From: Rhynchopus sp. YZ270_cl-10
Taxonomy: Eukaryota; Euglenozoa; Diplonemea; Diplonemida; Diplonemidae
DNA: 64,000 nucleotides
Assembly: GCA_964035575.1 (NCBI GenBank)
Contig: OZ037848.1
Coordinates: forward strand, 1,550,001-1,614,000
Direction: 5' to 3'
This document shows, piece by piece, positions 42,400 to 52,906 of the stretch (its first letter is position 1; every line of letters begins with the position of its first letter). Made by a program: the position numbers and the translations under genes. The notes beneath the pieces were generated by a model that made no database searches, was not told where the DNA came from, and saw nothing but the letters and a program-made list of their open reading frames with translations.

Positions 42400-45080
42400 A
42401 TTGCCCTGGTCAGGACAAGGCGTGGAGAGCGGGAGGTGCGTGATCGACGTGACGCATGCATATCTGGGGAAGAACACTGTGGAGCTGGGTGGTCAGATTC
42501 GTGGTACGGTTTTCTTGCCTGTGACACAGGCCCTGACGGACGAATGCGCTAGCTTTCAACGAGTCTATCCATTCCAGATGCTCAGCCCGCGGCTTCTTTA
42601 TGAATCTCCGTTACATGTCTGACGATGCCGCACGCTACGACGGGGTGGCGGTAAGGCTCTACCATTACGAACAGAACTTGGTTGATCGTGTGTTGTTACG
42701 TTTGGCGGCCACATAGAAAACTAGGCACTGCAAACCATGTGCAGTGGATGCCGTCGAAAGAGTCAGTCCCGTTTTCTCTGTTTCATGGGGTATCAACACT
42801 GATGAGTGCCTCTTTGGGAATGCGGAGCTTGCATGGGTACCATTTCAGCACATATATCGCTAAGTGGCTTTGTTTCTTCTGCACTTGCGCCAAAATACAG
42901 ACACAAAACAGCAAAAGCCTTGTGAACATGACTTTGGTGACCATCTCTGGTTTCCAGGTTCAGGTGCTTCTGGACCCAGCATCAAGGGAAGGGCTTCACC
43001 ATGGATTACACGAACATGCACAGTCTGTACACCACCATCACGTCACCATCTGCGCTCGTGTAGGCCGTCGACGAGTACATGACAAGCAGGGTGGATGGGA
43101 TGCGCAATAGAAGATCATAGGTGAGTTTGACCAGAAGGAGTACTTCTCTCACCAGGACCACCTGATGCTGACAGACATCACTGCCGAGGGTGGGAAGGCA
43201 CAGGACACTGGGTCGCACGGGGGGGACGTGGAGATTCGTGACGGTGCTTGCGACACGACGCACTAGTGGGCAAAGATGTGCTGGAGCTTGGTGAGTACGA
43301 CACACCTGTACAGAAACTTCACGAAGAACACGGAGTCTCTGAAGCGCCACACTACGTCGATGTCGCAGGACACGAACTCGATGCGTGTGTACCAGGACGT
43401 GCACACCTCTCCGGAAGGCTCGAGTGTATTGTGCACACCACACGGCTGCTGTGGCTACTTTTCCTTCAACGCGTACAAAGCCGTCGGTTGTGTACGATGA
43501 AACGTCTCCCGGTGCCCCAACAACCCCGCCTCCTCTCGGACACACCTGTAGGTGACCTGATGACGCGAACGTGCGACTGTTTGCGAACGGGCAGTTGCAC
43601 CATGGGATCTTAGGACGAAGGCCATCGAAGGTGGTCTTCCTATCAACTCTTGGACCACTCTGACTGCTGTCTCTGAAGAGCGCTGGAAAGAGCTACTGCC
43701 GTGTGTACCTGAACTGCACACAGCACAGTGTAGGGCGGTTTGTTAGATCGAGTAGTGACGCCAGAACCACGCAGAACCTATTCGTGTTGGGCAGCACTTC
43801 CGAAGACGTATTGATGCACTTTCAGCTCACCGACAAGGAGATCCGTGCACTGCACACAGTGAAGAGGCTTGTGCGTGAAGTGTACTCAAGGGTGCGTTTA
43901 CATGGAGACACAGAGCCTGAACTTGAACGGGCAAGTGACACGTGGAAACTTGCGTACAGGAGTGTCGTGGCCGGTGGCAGCAATGATCCCACGTCAGGAC
44001 ATCATCGGGACAAGAATAACACAGCAGCTAAACGGAACTTTGGCACGCAGGAAGCGCTAACACAAAGAAAGAAGTGAAGCACAGGGCGAACGCAACGTCA
44101 TAATGGTTGCGATGGTAATGACGTCTGTTGTCATCTTCTTGGTCTTCAACTCTTGGTCTTCAACGGTCTGATCACAAATCCGTTTGAGCAGACGGCGCTG
44201 CTGATAGCGGAGGCAGCTGTGTTTGCGTATTGATACTATCCCGAAACGAAGTCGGTTGTGTATGTGCTGCAGACAACGAACCAAGCGTTGATGCTGTTTC
44301 TGTCGAACCTGCAGATGTACAAGAGATGCCGCAGTCTTTGGTCATGGACAGAGAGGACGACGACGTCAGGCATGCTGGGCTGGGTGCAGGTGCGGTGAAG
44401 AAGCAGATGGTTCACGTCACTCTCTAAGAGAAGGGTCTCGGTTAGTGTGTTGAACATTGTGAACTGGCACATAACAGTGAGTGAAGTGGTCGCTGATAAG
44501 ACTATCCACATGAGTGCCGCTTAGCATCTACAACAACGTTGCCATAGATGGGGCTACCTTGCGCGAGGTTAGGGACAAGCGTGCGTTTTTCCTCGGGGTC
44601 CTGGAAGCGGCGAATATGGTGTGCCGGAACGACAAGGCTTCTGCCGGCCACTGTTGGGAGTGTTTGACGGTGTGCAACCTCTCGGAGAGCACAGTGGGTC
44701 TCGACCCTGCGTGAGTCTTGCAAACTTGCCGCCAACCCCGCGTTGACATGTCGGCAGCCCTTCATCTAGGTTGCATCCGGTGGGCTTGTTGTGTGATGCG
44801 AGCACCGATGAGGTGCTGTACGACGAAGCATCACCAAGTGCAACCACACCTCGTCTCTTCTCAGACTCGCTTGTGGGGGAGACGAACTTCCGTCTGTTTG
44901 GGAACGGGCAGATCTATCTGTTTGTTCTGCAGTATGGGTGCAGCACAGCACCTTACGTGGATGCCTTTGGGGGACGTGGCTTCCCTGTGGGTGCGTGGAC
45001 AACGGTGACAGCTGTGATGGGTGGCTGGTTTTCCCTCTTCTTCTCTCGTCTCTCCAGGCATATCGACATGCAGTGGTGAC
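42400..45080 (+). pseudogene. Decayed gene for a LamG-like (concanavalin-fold) protein
   Basis: GC-rich, coding-like DNA in which the forward reading sense jumps between frames and meets several stops, with no long open frame left. Recognisable pieces: GLPINSWTTLTAVSEE (43630 on), CRVYLNCTQ (43695), LFVLGSTSEDVLMHFQLTDK then EIRALHTV (43785-43865). Their order, W-x3-TAV, R-V-Y-L-N, L-F-L-G, and x-LT-x-x-EI-x-x-L, is that of LamG/concanavalin-like jelly-roll domains. A second, similar unit lies at 44815-45030 (VLYDEASPSA, NFRLFGNGQ, FPVGAWTTVTAVM), matching VYDETSPGA and NVRLFANGQ of the first, so the parent protein had at least two tandem domains. The start and exon structure are not recoverable. 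Undetected introns could explain part of the disruption. Confidence 0.5.
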
Positions 45081-45490
45081 CTGCGCACCCCGTAGGATCC
45101 ACCGGGGAGGCAGGTCAGATGCGAGTGACTAGGGTGGAGCGATGGCGGTGTTATACCCTCTCGCGCCGATCGGTGATCTCTCGTTTTTTCTTGGTGGTGC
45201 TGTCGTGTGCACCACCTGTTTTCCGATCCGCTGGATGCTGCGTTTGCTGGCGACGGCTGTGGCGGACATACTGCTTGTCGGTTTCTTCACGACAACGCAC
45301 GGCGGAGGCGTGACAGCGGGGGGGAAAAATGTGTTCGCCCCACCGTGTGGAAAACAGGTGATAGCCTGGCGGTTGAGTGCCCTCACCCGTCGACGACATG
45401 TGGAGCCGCACCTAGTGGGGACTAGGTTCGCGGTGGCAGATCGGGGACGCAGCATTGATAAAAAAGGGGGAGGGGGGGATTTTTTGGGTG

Positions 45491-45673
45491 TCCTGGTCGC
45501 GATAGCTCGCGAACTTTCCTGCAGTCAACGCAGGGAAAGAATAATCAACGATGTGATACAGGATATGGGTGGTTCAGTGATTCCACAGAACCGACACCAT
45601 TGATGTGTCTCAACCAAAACCAAATAATTAGAAATTGAAAAAGAGAGAGTTTTTGAAGTAAGGAAAGAAAATG
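45491..45673 (+). repeat. Direct repeat Q, copy 1
   Basis: 183 bp starting TCCTGGTCGCGATAGCTCGC, nearly identical to 47892-48074. It abuts repeat P copy 2 at ATG/GTG (45671-45675). GC-rich DNA between 45080 and 45490 may be the tail of the decayed gene. Confidence 0.85.
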
Positions 45674-45827
45674 TGAAAGAGAAAACCGACGCAGGAGCCT
45701 TTTATCGGAAACTGTTTTCTTCTCCGTTAACGCACAAAAACACTTGACAGAAAAAACTTTTTCACACAACGTTTTTTGCTATTCTTTCTCCTTTTTTAAC
45801 TCTCTGCTTTTCATCTTTTTTAAAAAT
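45673..45827 (+). repeat. Direct repeat P, copy 2
   Basis: Matches 42231-42385. The order P-pseudogene-Q-P-hairpin array-Q interlocks the two repeats. Confidence 0.85.
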
Positions 45828-45899
45828 CCCACCATCCCACCCTTGAAGCTTGTTGTTTTTCTTGTTCAAATAGCGTTTTCGTTTTTGTTGTGTGTGAAA

Positions 45900-47720
45900 A
45901 GTCACATCGTGGTAGTAGTGCGACTGGTTCGACTACGCGAGGTCATGATGGCAGTGAGCCTCGTGCTTGACACTCCATTCTCGCCGATGTATGTGCATAT
46001 TTTTGTTTTTCTTGTTGCATTTTTTGCTTTGGAGGGTACAAACATACGAAGCGGTACGTGTACGGTGGTACGGATATATACAAACCAAAGATTGGGCTCT
46101 TTCGGATCGAGTGACTGTAATAGTGTGTGTGCTCGGAAACGAGTACTGTCATTTTTTGTTGTGTTTAATGTTCATTGTGTGATCTGGGGTGAGGAAGCGT
46201 TCCAACTTTTCAACCTCTTCCCCAAGTTACCTTTCGCGCTTTCTTCACCCTCCCCTGTTTTAGATTCAACAGAGAGTGTACGGTACGTTTTTCTTTGTTT
46301 CCCCTCATTTTTTCCAATTCAAGCAAGACTCACAGAGTGGGGTCAAAAATGCAATTAGTCAGCTTGTGTGTGTGTGTGAAGTCACATCGTGGTAGTAGTG
46401 CGACTCGGGTCGACTACGGGAGTTGGGCAGTGTGCAGGAGCGATCCGACGCAACTCTTGATGTGCCTCATCGGTAGTAGTGCGACTGGGGTTCGACTACG
46501 CGAGATGATGATGGCAGTGGGCCACGTGCTTTACACTCCATTCTCGCCGATGTGTACCTGCCTCCTTAAAAGCCAAAGGGGGTGTAGTGCGTCACGGGTA
46601 CGACTACAATAGGTTGCGGAAATCTGCAGAGTAGGATTTACTTCTGGCAGGCAACCTAGGGTGGCATACTTTAGCTGTATGTCAAGCATTGTTTCTTCAC
46701 ATCGCGAGATGATGATGGCAGTGGGCTTCGGGCTTTACACTCCATTTCTCGCTGATGTGAGCCCCCACTTAAAAGCCAAAGTGGGGTTTGTAGTGCATCA
46801 CGGGAACGACTACAATAGGTTGTGGAAATTAGCAGGTTAGGATTTACTATCTGACAAGCAACCGATGGTGGCATACTTTAGCTGTATGTCAAGCATTTTT
46901 TCTTTCACATCGGTAGTAGTGCGACTACGCGAGATGATGATGGCAGTGGGCCTCGTGCTTTACACTCCATTTCTCGCCGATGTGAGCCCCCACTTAAAAG
47001 CCAAAGTGGGTTTGTAGTGCATCACGGGAACGACTACAATAGGTTGTGGAAATTAGCAGGTTAGGACTTACTATCTGACAAGCAACCTATGGTGGCATAC
47101 TTTAGCTGTATGTCAAGCATTTTTCTGTTTTTCGTATTCTCTTTGTTGCATGGGTTTATTTTCACTAAAAAAGCTGCAATGGGAGCAATGTGGCTCGGGT
47201 CGACGCATTTTATCATCTTATCTTTTACCTATGTAACCCCTGTGATTTTCTTTTAATTTGTGTGGTTGTCACCAATGTGTCATCGGGAGCAGGGCGACTC
47301 GGGTCGACTGCGAGAGAATTGTTGATAGTGTGCGGACGCAGCCGACACACAATCTCTGTTAGGACCGTGCGCATGGTTTGCGTCTTATCGTCATGTTTTT
47401 AGTTGTGTATCCTTTTCCTGTTTTTATGCACTCATGTGTTATGTCACTTGGGTTGTGCGAAATTTTGCAGGTCGGTCCTGACAGGCAACCTGTGGTGGCA
47501 TACTCTAGCTGTATGCCAAGCAATTCTTCTGTTTTTCTTCTCCTTGTCGCATGGGTCTGTTTTTTCACTAATAAAGGTGTAGCGGGAGCAGTGTGGCTCG
47601 GGTTGACTCACCTTATCATCCAATTTTTTACCTGTGTAACCCCTGCGTGTCTCTTTTAACTCGTGTGCTATGTTTCATATTAATGATCCATCGGGAGCAG
47701 TGCGACTCGGGTCGACTGCG
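45900..47720 (+). repeat. Irregular tandem array of a covarying hairpin
   Basis: Non-coding. About ten copies of a small hairpin occur at 45915, 46395, 46476, 46584, 46790, 47014, 47183 (weak), 47289, 47587 and 47697, plus a loopless one at 46914. In the middle they sit in a tandem unit of roughly 215-225 bp (46499-47130) that also repeats GATGATGATGGCAGTGGGCC, CCCCCACTTAAAAGCCAAAG and GGTGGCATACTTTAGCTGTA. The consensus arms are GTAGT-g-CGAC and GTCG-ACTAC around TCGG. Copies differ at paired positions on both sides (GTAGT/ACTAC versus GCAGT/ACTGC; CGA/TCG versus CGT/ACG), and one copy keeps pairing by G-T wobbles. This suggests that the fold, not only the sequence, has been kept. No reading frame is conserved between copies. 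Confidence 0.6.
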
Positions 47721-47891
47721 AGAGGCTGTTGTTGGTAGTGTGCAGACACGCAACCTCGGATGTGCTACCTATGCAGATGTTATTCTCATGTTTGCTTTTT
47801 CTTCGTGGGGATGTTTCTCTCCCCCGGATAACTTTGAACTACTATTGACTTAGTGTTATATTGTCTTTATTGCTGCTTTAAAAGTCCCATT

Positions 47892-48074
47892 TCCTGGTCG
47901 CGATAGCTCGCGAACTTTCCTGCAGTCAACGCAGGGAAAGAATAATCAACGATGTGATACAGGATATGGGTGGTTCAGTGATTCCACAGAACCGACACCA
48001 TTGATGTGTCTCAACCAAAACCAAATAATTAGAAATTAAAAAAGAGAGAGTTTTTGAAGTAAGGAAAGAAAATG
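47892..48074 (+). repeat. Direct repeat Q, copy 2
   Basis: Partner of 45491-45673. It ends nine bases before the shared GH16 upstream block begins (48083). Confidence 0.85.
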
Positions 48075-48082
48075 ACCTTCTG

Positions 48083-48240
48083 GCAACGGTGAAGCCACCA
48101 CGCAAGGTGGTCTGCATGCAGTCAGTCACCTCAGCCCTCTGTCTCGTGTCGTGTAGTTCCGCTACTGCATCCTCGGTGCCCTTCCTCCATCTCCTTCTCT
48201 GTCCCCACCACCACAATCCTTCCTAGATAAACACAGCAAA
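48083..48240 (+). promoter_or_regulatory. GH16 upstream block, second copy
   Basis: Matches 32829-32986 over its whole length with scattered substitutions. The match stops at its left edge, where repeat Q replaces the flank. It marks how much upstream DNA was carried along with the gene. Confidence 0.55.
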
Positions 48241-49941
48241 ATGCTTCTTATTGTGATGAGTTTGGTGTGTGTCAAAGCACAGCCACCGGGCCTACACAGT
48301 GCCTGTGTGCCTGTGTGGGGTGTTGATGCATGTGACGCGTCGAGTGGCTGTGCGTCGTGTGGTAGCAGGGTGGAGTGGCTCCAGCAGAACGCAGGGAAAA
48401 CACTCGACGAGGCGCTTGCTCAGGTTGCAGGCGAGTTCCCCAATGAGTGTGGCGCCTGCCGTCCGCCGCCCACACCCACAGCAGGCCTGCCCACAAACAC
48501 CCTGACCCTCGTGTGGGAGGACGATTTCGATGGCGACGCCCTGAACACATCCCGCTGGGTGTACGACCTGGGCACAGGTGCGAACGGCTGGGGGAATGCA
48601 GAGCTGCAGACGTACACCACTGCAGCAGCAACAGTGTCTGGCGGCACACTCAAGATCACCACCACGAAGACTGCGTCCGGCTATGAAAGTGCGCGTGTGC
48701 TCACCAGAGGCAAAGGTGACTGGATGTACGGGAGAATTGAGGTGCGTGCAAAGCTGCCAAGGGGGCGTGGCACGTGGCCTGCAATCTGGATGCTTCCCAC
48801 AGACTCGAAGTACGGCACGTGGCCTGCCAGTGGTGAAATCGACAACATGGAGCAGGTGGGCTACGCACAGGGTGTTGTGCATGGGACAGTGCACACTGCT
48901 GCAGGGTCTGGTTCGAACGGTGCGAGTGGATGTGTGAACACAGACACTGCGAGCGATGCAAGCTGTGCAACGGAACTCCCGTCCGTGAAGATAAGCTCCG
49001 GGTTCCACGTGTACACCATTGTGTGGAGCGAGACAGAGATTGAGTGGTACCTTGACGACACGCGTTTTGCTGTGTACACAAAGGAGGCAAACGCAGACTC
49101 GGTGACATGGCCGTTTGATGCAGACTTCCACTTGATCCTGAACACTGCTGTGGGGGGGAATTGGGGTGGTGTGCAAGGTGTGGACGACTCTATCTTCCCG
49201 CAGGTGTTTGAGGTGGACTACGTGCGTGTGTACCAGGACATCCCCACCACTCGTGCGCCGGACACTGGGGCACCTACGACAGGGGCACCTATTACGGGGG
49301 CGCCTGAAACAGGAGCACCTGTGACAGGGGCACCTCGGACAGATGCACCTACGACAGGGGCGCCTGGACCTGAAACAGGAGCACTTGTGACTGGAGCACC
49401 TCAGACTGATTCATCTGAGACAGCTGCACCCGAAATCACACCGAACCCTCGCACAGTGGCACCGAGCACAGTTACACCCACAGCACCAGATTCGCAAGCA
49501 CCAGCACAGGTGTCTGACACTATTGCACCTGCTGGCAACACCATGTCACCCGATGGCACCATTTCACCTGACGACAGCATGTCACCTGACGACAACACCA
49601 CGACACCTGATAGCAGCACCATGCAAGGCAACAACACGACTGCACCACTGGGTGTGACCCTCGCTCCTGAGGACAGCACCAGCAGCGCCACCACCGCGGT
49701 GCCCGATGGCGCGCACAACACAACGGGGGCAGCGTCCGACAGCAGCGGGGACGGGGACGGGGGCGGCATGTCTGTCATCATTGCCGTGGCGCTGGCGGCT
49801 GCCATCCTCTGTGCTGGGGCTGTCCTTGTGGCCTGCATCTTCAAACAGAAGTCGAAGCGTGTGCGCATCACCTACGACCAGGACATCCCTATGTTCGAAG
49901 ACGGATATGAGGAGCCGGAACCTGAGGCCGGCTCTCTTTAA
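48241..49941 (+). CDS. Membrane-anchored GH16 beta-glucanase-like protein with one Cys module
   Basis: 566 residues, no intron. Signal peptide MLLIVMSLVCVKAQ, one six-Cys module (about 20-70), and GH16 (about 88-335) with catalytic E199-I-D201-N-M-E204. A Thr/Pro-rich linker follows with repeats of the TGAPxTGAP type (about 338-385) and further Pro/Thr/Ser sequence to about 505. A single transmembrane helix (about 508-535, MSVIIAVALAAAILCAGAV) is followed by a short cytosolic tail rich in basic then acidic residues (KSKRVRITYDQ..). It has no C-terminal Cys modules. The GH16 part resembles the long 20018 gene (DSKYGTW, EIDNME) more than the duplicated pair (DWKFGTW, EIDNLE). Type I surface enzyme, beta-glucan substrate expected. 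Confidence 0.9.
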   Translation: MLLIVMSLVCVKAQPPGLHSACVPVWGVDACDASSGCASCGSRVEWLQQNAGKTLDEALAQVAGEFPNECGACRPPPTPTAGLPTNTLTLVWEDDFDGDALNTSRWVYDLGTGANGWGNAELQTYTTAAATVSGGTLKITTTKTASGYESARVLTRGKGDWMYGRIEVRAKLPRGRGTWPAIWMLPTDSKYGTWPASGEIDNMEQVGYAQGVVHGTVHTAAGSGSNGASGCVNTDTASDASCATELPSVKISSGFHVYTIVWSETEIEWYLDDTRFAVYTKEANADSVTWPFDADFHLILNTAVGGNWGGVQGVDDSIFPQVFEVDYVRVYQDIPTTRAPDTGAPTTGAPITGAPETGAPVTGAPRTDAPTTGAPGPETGALVTGAPQTDSSETAAPEITPNPRTVAPSTVTPTAPDSQAPAQVSDTIAPAGNTMSPDGTISPDDSMSPDDNTTTPDSSTMQGNNTTAPLGVTLAPEDSTSSATTAVPDGAHNTTGAASDSSGDGDGGGMSVIIAVALAAAILCAGAVLVACIFKQKSKRVRITYDQDIPMFEDGYEEPEPEAGSL

Positions 49942-51284
49942 GAACGTAGGAGGAGACGGCTGCGTGCACACCATCTGGTGGTTGCCGTCTGCACATTGCC
50001 AAAACAAAATGTTAAGATGGATAGTGAAGACTGCACGGCAGCTGCACGAACAGATTAACAAACATAATGAAGATGATGTCTTCTGCAGTATTCTCCCCAG
50101 GGCGGCATTGTTTTGTACAGAGCCTTGTCTTCATTGGCGAGGTGATGGTGATTGTTGCTGCTAGATCAAAATGAAGGGGAAATCAAAAAAAAACAAAATC
50201 ATCTTTTTAATTCAATCAACCACATCTGGCTTTTCACTGGGTCAGAATTTATCTGGTGTGTTATTTTTCTTTTTTCTTTTGCACGAGTGTGCAAATATGT
50301 CTGGAAATGAAAGACGCGTTGTTCAGATGCCATGAGTCTTACCGTCTTCCCTTCCCCCAGATCAGGACCGGGTTTTTGGGATTTTTTCGGGTCTTTTGGG
50401 TTTTCAGAGTACCTTTGTTAAGAGGTACTCTGCAACGTAGTTTTTTGATTGAAGTGTCATTCATCTTAACAGTTTGCTTCACGCACAGTGCCCGTCTTAG
50501 ATGACTAATCACAATAGACATTTTGCCATCTTACAAAACCCCTTTTGTGTATGAACCAAACTCTTTCATAAAAGGGAGTAGCGTAATATACAGGCAAACT
50601 TGTTGCTTTTTTTTTTCTACCCATTTTTTAGAGTAGTAAAAAACGACCAACTATTGTGCGGTGGTTGTAACGAAAAACCCCCATGCCTGCCTGGGCATTT
50701 TTGTTTGTGTCGGGAGAATTTTGGGTCGGGCATCGCAAAAAAAAAATGTCTTTGGAATTTTTTTTAATACAGTGATACCAACTCAGGGGCGACCCCGAGC
50801 CAAAACAAAAAAAAGAGCTTGAAAACACCGCCATTGGCATTTCTGGGCTCATTCCAGCTAGTGGTGGGTGTTTCTGTGCATGCATGTCCCCCTCCCTTCC
50901 CTCTTTTGTTTATCTTGTTCTTTTCAATCAAGTGGGGTATGTGCGCTCCAGAACCAACAAAGGGTTTCACAGCATCTGCTGTTGTATTTCAAGTCAGCAT
51001 TTCTTTTGTTGCGCTCATTCATGTTTTTTTCCGGTACACTGTCACAAGAGGGCTTTGTATTTCAACTCTACTTTTTTTTTCTTACCCATAGGATTCCATC
51101 ATTCGATCTGAAAGAGTTACGTTTCTTTCGGTTTGTACAAATTTTCCTAAATAACCGCTACTGCGTTGCTGTCTTGCAAAAAAGAATAAATGGATGTGTT
51201 TATGCCTTCCGTACAAAAGCTTCGGCCAGCATTGAGTACAGACCCCCTGGTTTACCTGTCAAGGGGAAAATTAGACTTCTTTTA
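49942..51284. other. Intergenic, no gene seen
   Basis: AT-rich. It contains an imperfect inverted repeat (AGAGTACCTTTGTTAAGAGG TACTCT, 50406-50432) and motif B tail (51032-51068). Open frames of 60-140 codons here lack recognisable content. Confidence 0.5.
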
Positions 51285-52225
51285 TGGTGTGGCTGAACGG
51301 GGGGGAGCATAAAGTGCGGAAAAGTGCTGAAAAAGTGCGGAAAAAGTGCGAATAGGTGCGGAAAAAGTGCGGAAAAAGTGCGGAAAAAGTGCGAATCAGC
51401 CCCCAAAAAAATTTTCCCCACCTTGTAAAAGTTGAACACTGTGTACTGTAGGTACTGTAGGTACTGTAGGTACTGTAGGTACTGTAGGTACTGTAGGTAC
51501 TGTAGGTACTGTAGGTACTGTAGGTACTGTAGGTACTGTAGGTACTGTAGGTACTGTAGGTACTGTAGGTACTGTAGGTACTGTAGGTACTGTAGGTACT
51601 GTAGGTACTGTAGGTACTGTAGGTACTGTAGGTACTGTAGGTACTGTAGGTACTGTAGGTACTGTAGGTACTGTAGGTACTGTAGGTACTGTAGGTACTG
51701 TAGGTACTGTAGGTACTGTAGGTACTGTAGGTACTGTAGGTACTGTAGGTACTGTAGGTACTGTAGGTACTGTAGGTACTGTAGGTACTGTAGGTACTGT
51801 AGGTACTGTAGGTACTGTAGGTACTGTAGGTACTGTAGGTACTGTAGGTACTGTAGGTACTGTAGGTACTGTAGGTACTGTAGGTACTGTAGGTACTGTA
51901 GGTACTGTAGGTACTGTAGGTACTGTAGGTACTGTAGGTACTGTAGGTACGGTTTTCGCACTTTTTCCGCACTTATTCGCACTTTTACAATGTTGGCTTG
52001 CTGACTGTGTCTGTGTACCTGTGTAGGTACACGGTATTCTGTGGTACCTGTACCTGTGTACCTGTGTGCCTGTGTATTTGGCAAAGACAGTCAGCAAGCC
52101 TACAAGCTAAAAGTGCGAACAAGTGCGGAAAAAGTGCTCAAAAAGTGCGGAAAAAGTGCGAATAGGTGCGGAAAAAGTGCGAGAAAGTGCGGAAAAGTGC
52201 GAATCAGACCCCTTCAGCCACACCA
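51285..52225. mobile_element. 941-bp TG..CA element with 5-bp target duplication
   Basis: It starts TGGTGTGGCTGAACGGGG and ends CCCCTTCAGCCACACCA, flanked by TTTTA on both sides (51280-51284, 52226-52230). Arrays of AAAAAGTGCGGA / AAAAGTGCGAAT lie just inside each end (51311-51395 and 52107-52205). A further inverted pair sits at 51955-52010 and 52084-52125 (TTGGCTTGCTGACTGT / ACAGTCAGCAAGCC). The centre is a 9-bp minisatellite. No transposase, so non-autonomous. The ends match the 66-bp element at 31245. TG..CA ends with 5-bp duplications are known from integrase-type DDE enzymes, but the family is unassigned. Confidence 0.8.
51443..51950. repeat. Perfect 9-bp minisatellite, about 56 copies
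   Basis: Unit GGTACTGTA repeated with no visible change over 508 bp; the translation in every frame is perfectly periodic. The lack of variant units implies very recent expansion or homogenisation (or assembly compression or expansion). Confidence 0.95.
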
Positions 52226-52340
52226 TTTTACCTTTTTTTTCCTTCTAGGGAATGATCTTCTCATTTTTTGTGTTTCTCTTCTTTCAAAAGAAAGGAACTT
52301 AACACACATATGCTTTCTCCTATGGCAAGGCACCTTATAG

Positions 52341-52502
52341 GCACATACGTTGCGTTTATGTATCAATGCTGGCTCTGGTCCAGCTCTTTTTAGCATTAGC
52401 CCACGTGACACCGTGGCGCACATATTTTGGAGATGCACGGATATTGGGCATTTGGCCCATCCAGGCATATTTGGTATAACCAACGCATTTCTGTCGAGGT
52501 AG
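52341..52502 (+). pseudogene. Possible fragment of a LINE ORF2 C-terminus
   Basis: A 53-codon open stretch includes ISPRDTVAHIFWRCTDIGH. The D-T-x-x-H-x-x-x-x-C spacing resembles the zinc-binding tail that often follows non-LTR reverse transcriptases (C..C..DTxEHxxxxC). The first Cys pair is incomplete and no reverse transcriptase lies nearby, so this is only a hint. Confidence 0.25.
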
Positions 52503-52840
52503 GATAAAAAGGGCCCATTTTTCTTCGTCTTTCTAGTTTTCTCGTATGTGAAAATGTCTCGTAGCTCTCTAAACTGTAATATCTGCAACAGTCTTTCATC
52601 ACTTCTTAAGTTACATTGTAAAGCGGGGGTGGGAAACTTCTAGTCACGTGCCTGCACCTGCTGCATCTGGCACTTTGCTGCGTCAGCATGCGCAAAATGG
52701 TCAAGAAACCCAAAGTGGTCACTGCACCCCGTGTGCAGGGAGTCCACGCAATCTTGTTCGTTTTGCTTGTCTTTGACCCAAATACCTAAAAAGATGTGTG
52801 TGTTGTTGTTGTTTTTCGATTCTAGTATCATAGCTCCCCT

Positions 52841-52906
52841 TATAAATCACCACACACTCAGGATAATAGAACAAAGCAAACCAAAGTAGAGAAAAAAACA
52901 GCAACG
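52841..52906 (+). promoter_or_regulatory. TATA-containing upstream block of the cupredoxin-like gene
   Basis: TATAAATC at 52841-52848 lies 66 nt before the ATG. The block to the start codon (CACCACACACTCAGGATAAT.. and ACAAAGCAAACCAAAG) is conserved at the same spacing in front of the paralogue (61054-61119), while DNA further upstream differs. This supports a core promoter and short 5' UTR. Confidence 0.65.

Noticed and set aside
45142-45603. Forward 153-codon frame starting MAVLYPLAP
   Set aside because: It runs into repeat Q and has no family resemblance; it may be the tail of the decayed gene read in a neutral frame.
46930-47095. Possible C/D snoRNA (ATGATGA box C, CTGA box D) within the repeat array
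   Set aside because: The boxes are about 150 nt apart with no terminal stem and no C'/D' pair; chance matches are likely.
45900-47720. CRISPR-like array
   Set aside because: Eukaryotic context, long irregular units and conserved rather than unique sequence between hairpins.
51200-52097. Long open frames on both strands made of YLQ, TVP or RYC repeats
   Set aside because: They are translations of the 9-bp minisatellite, open in several frames because the unit has no stop there.
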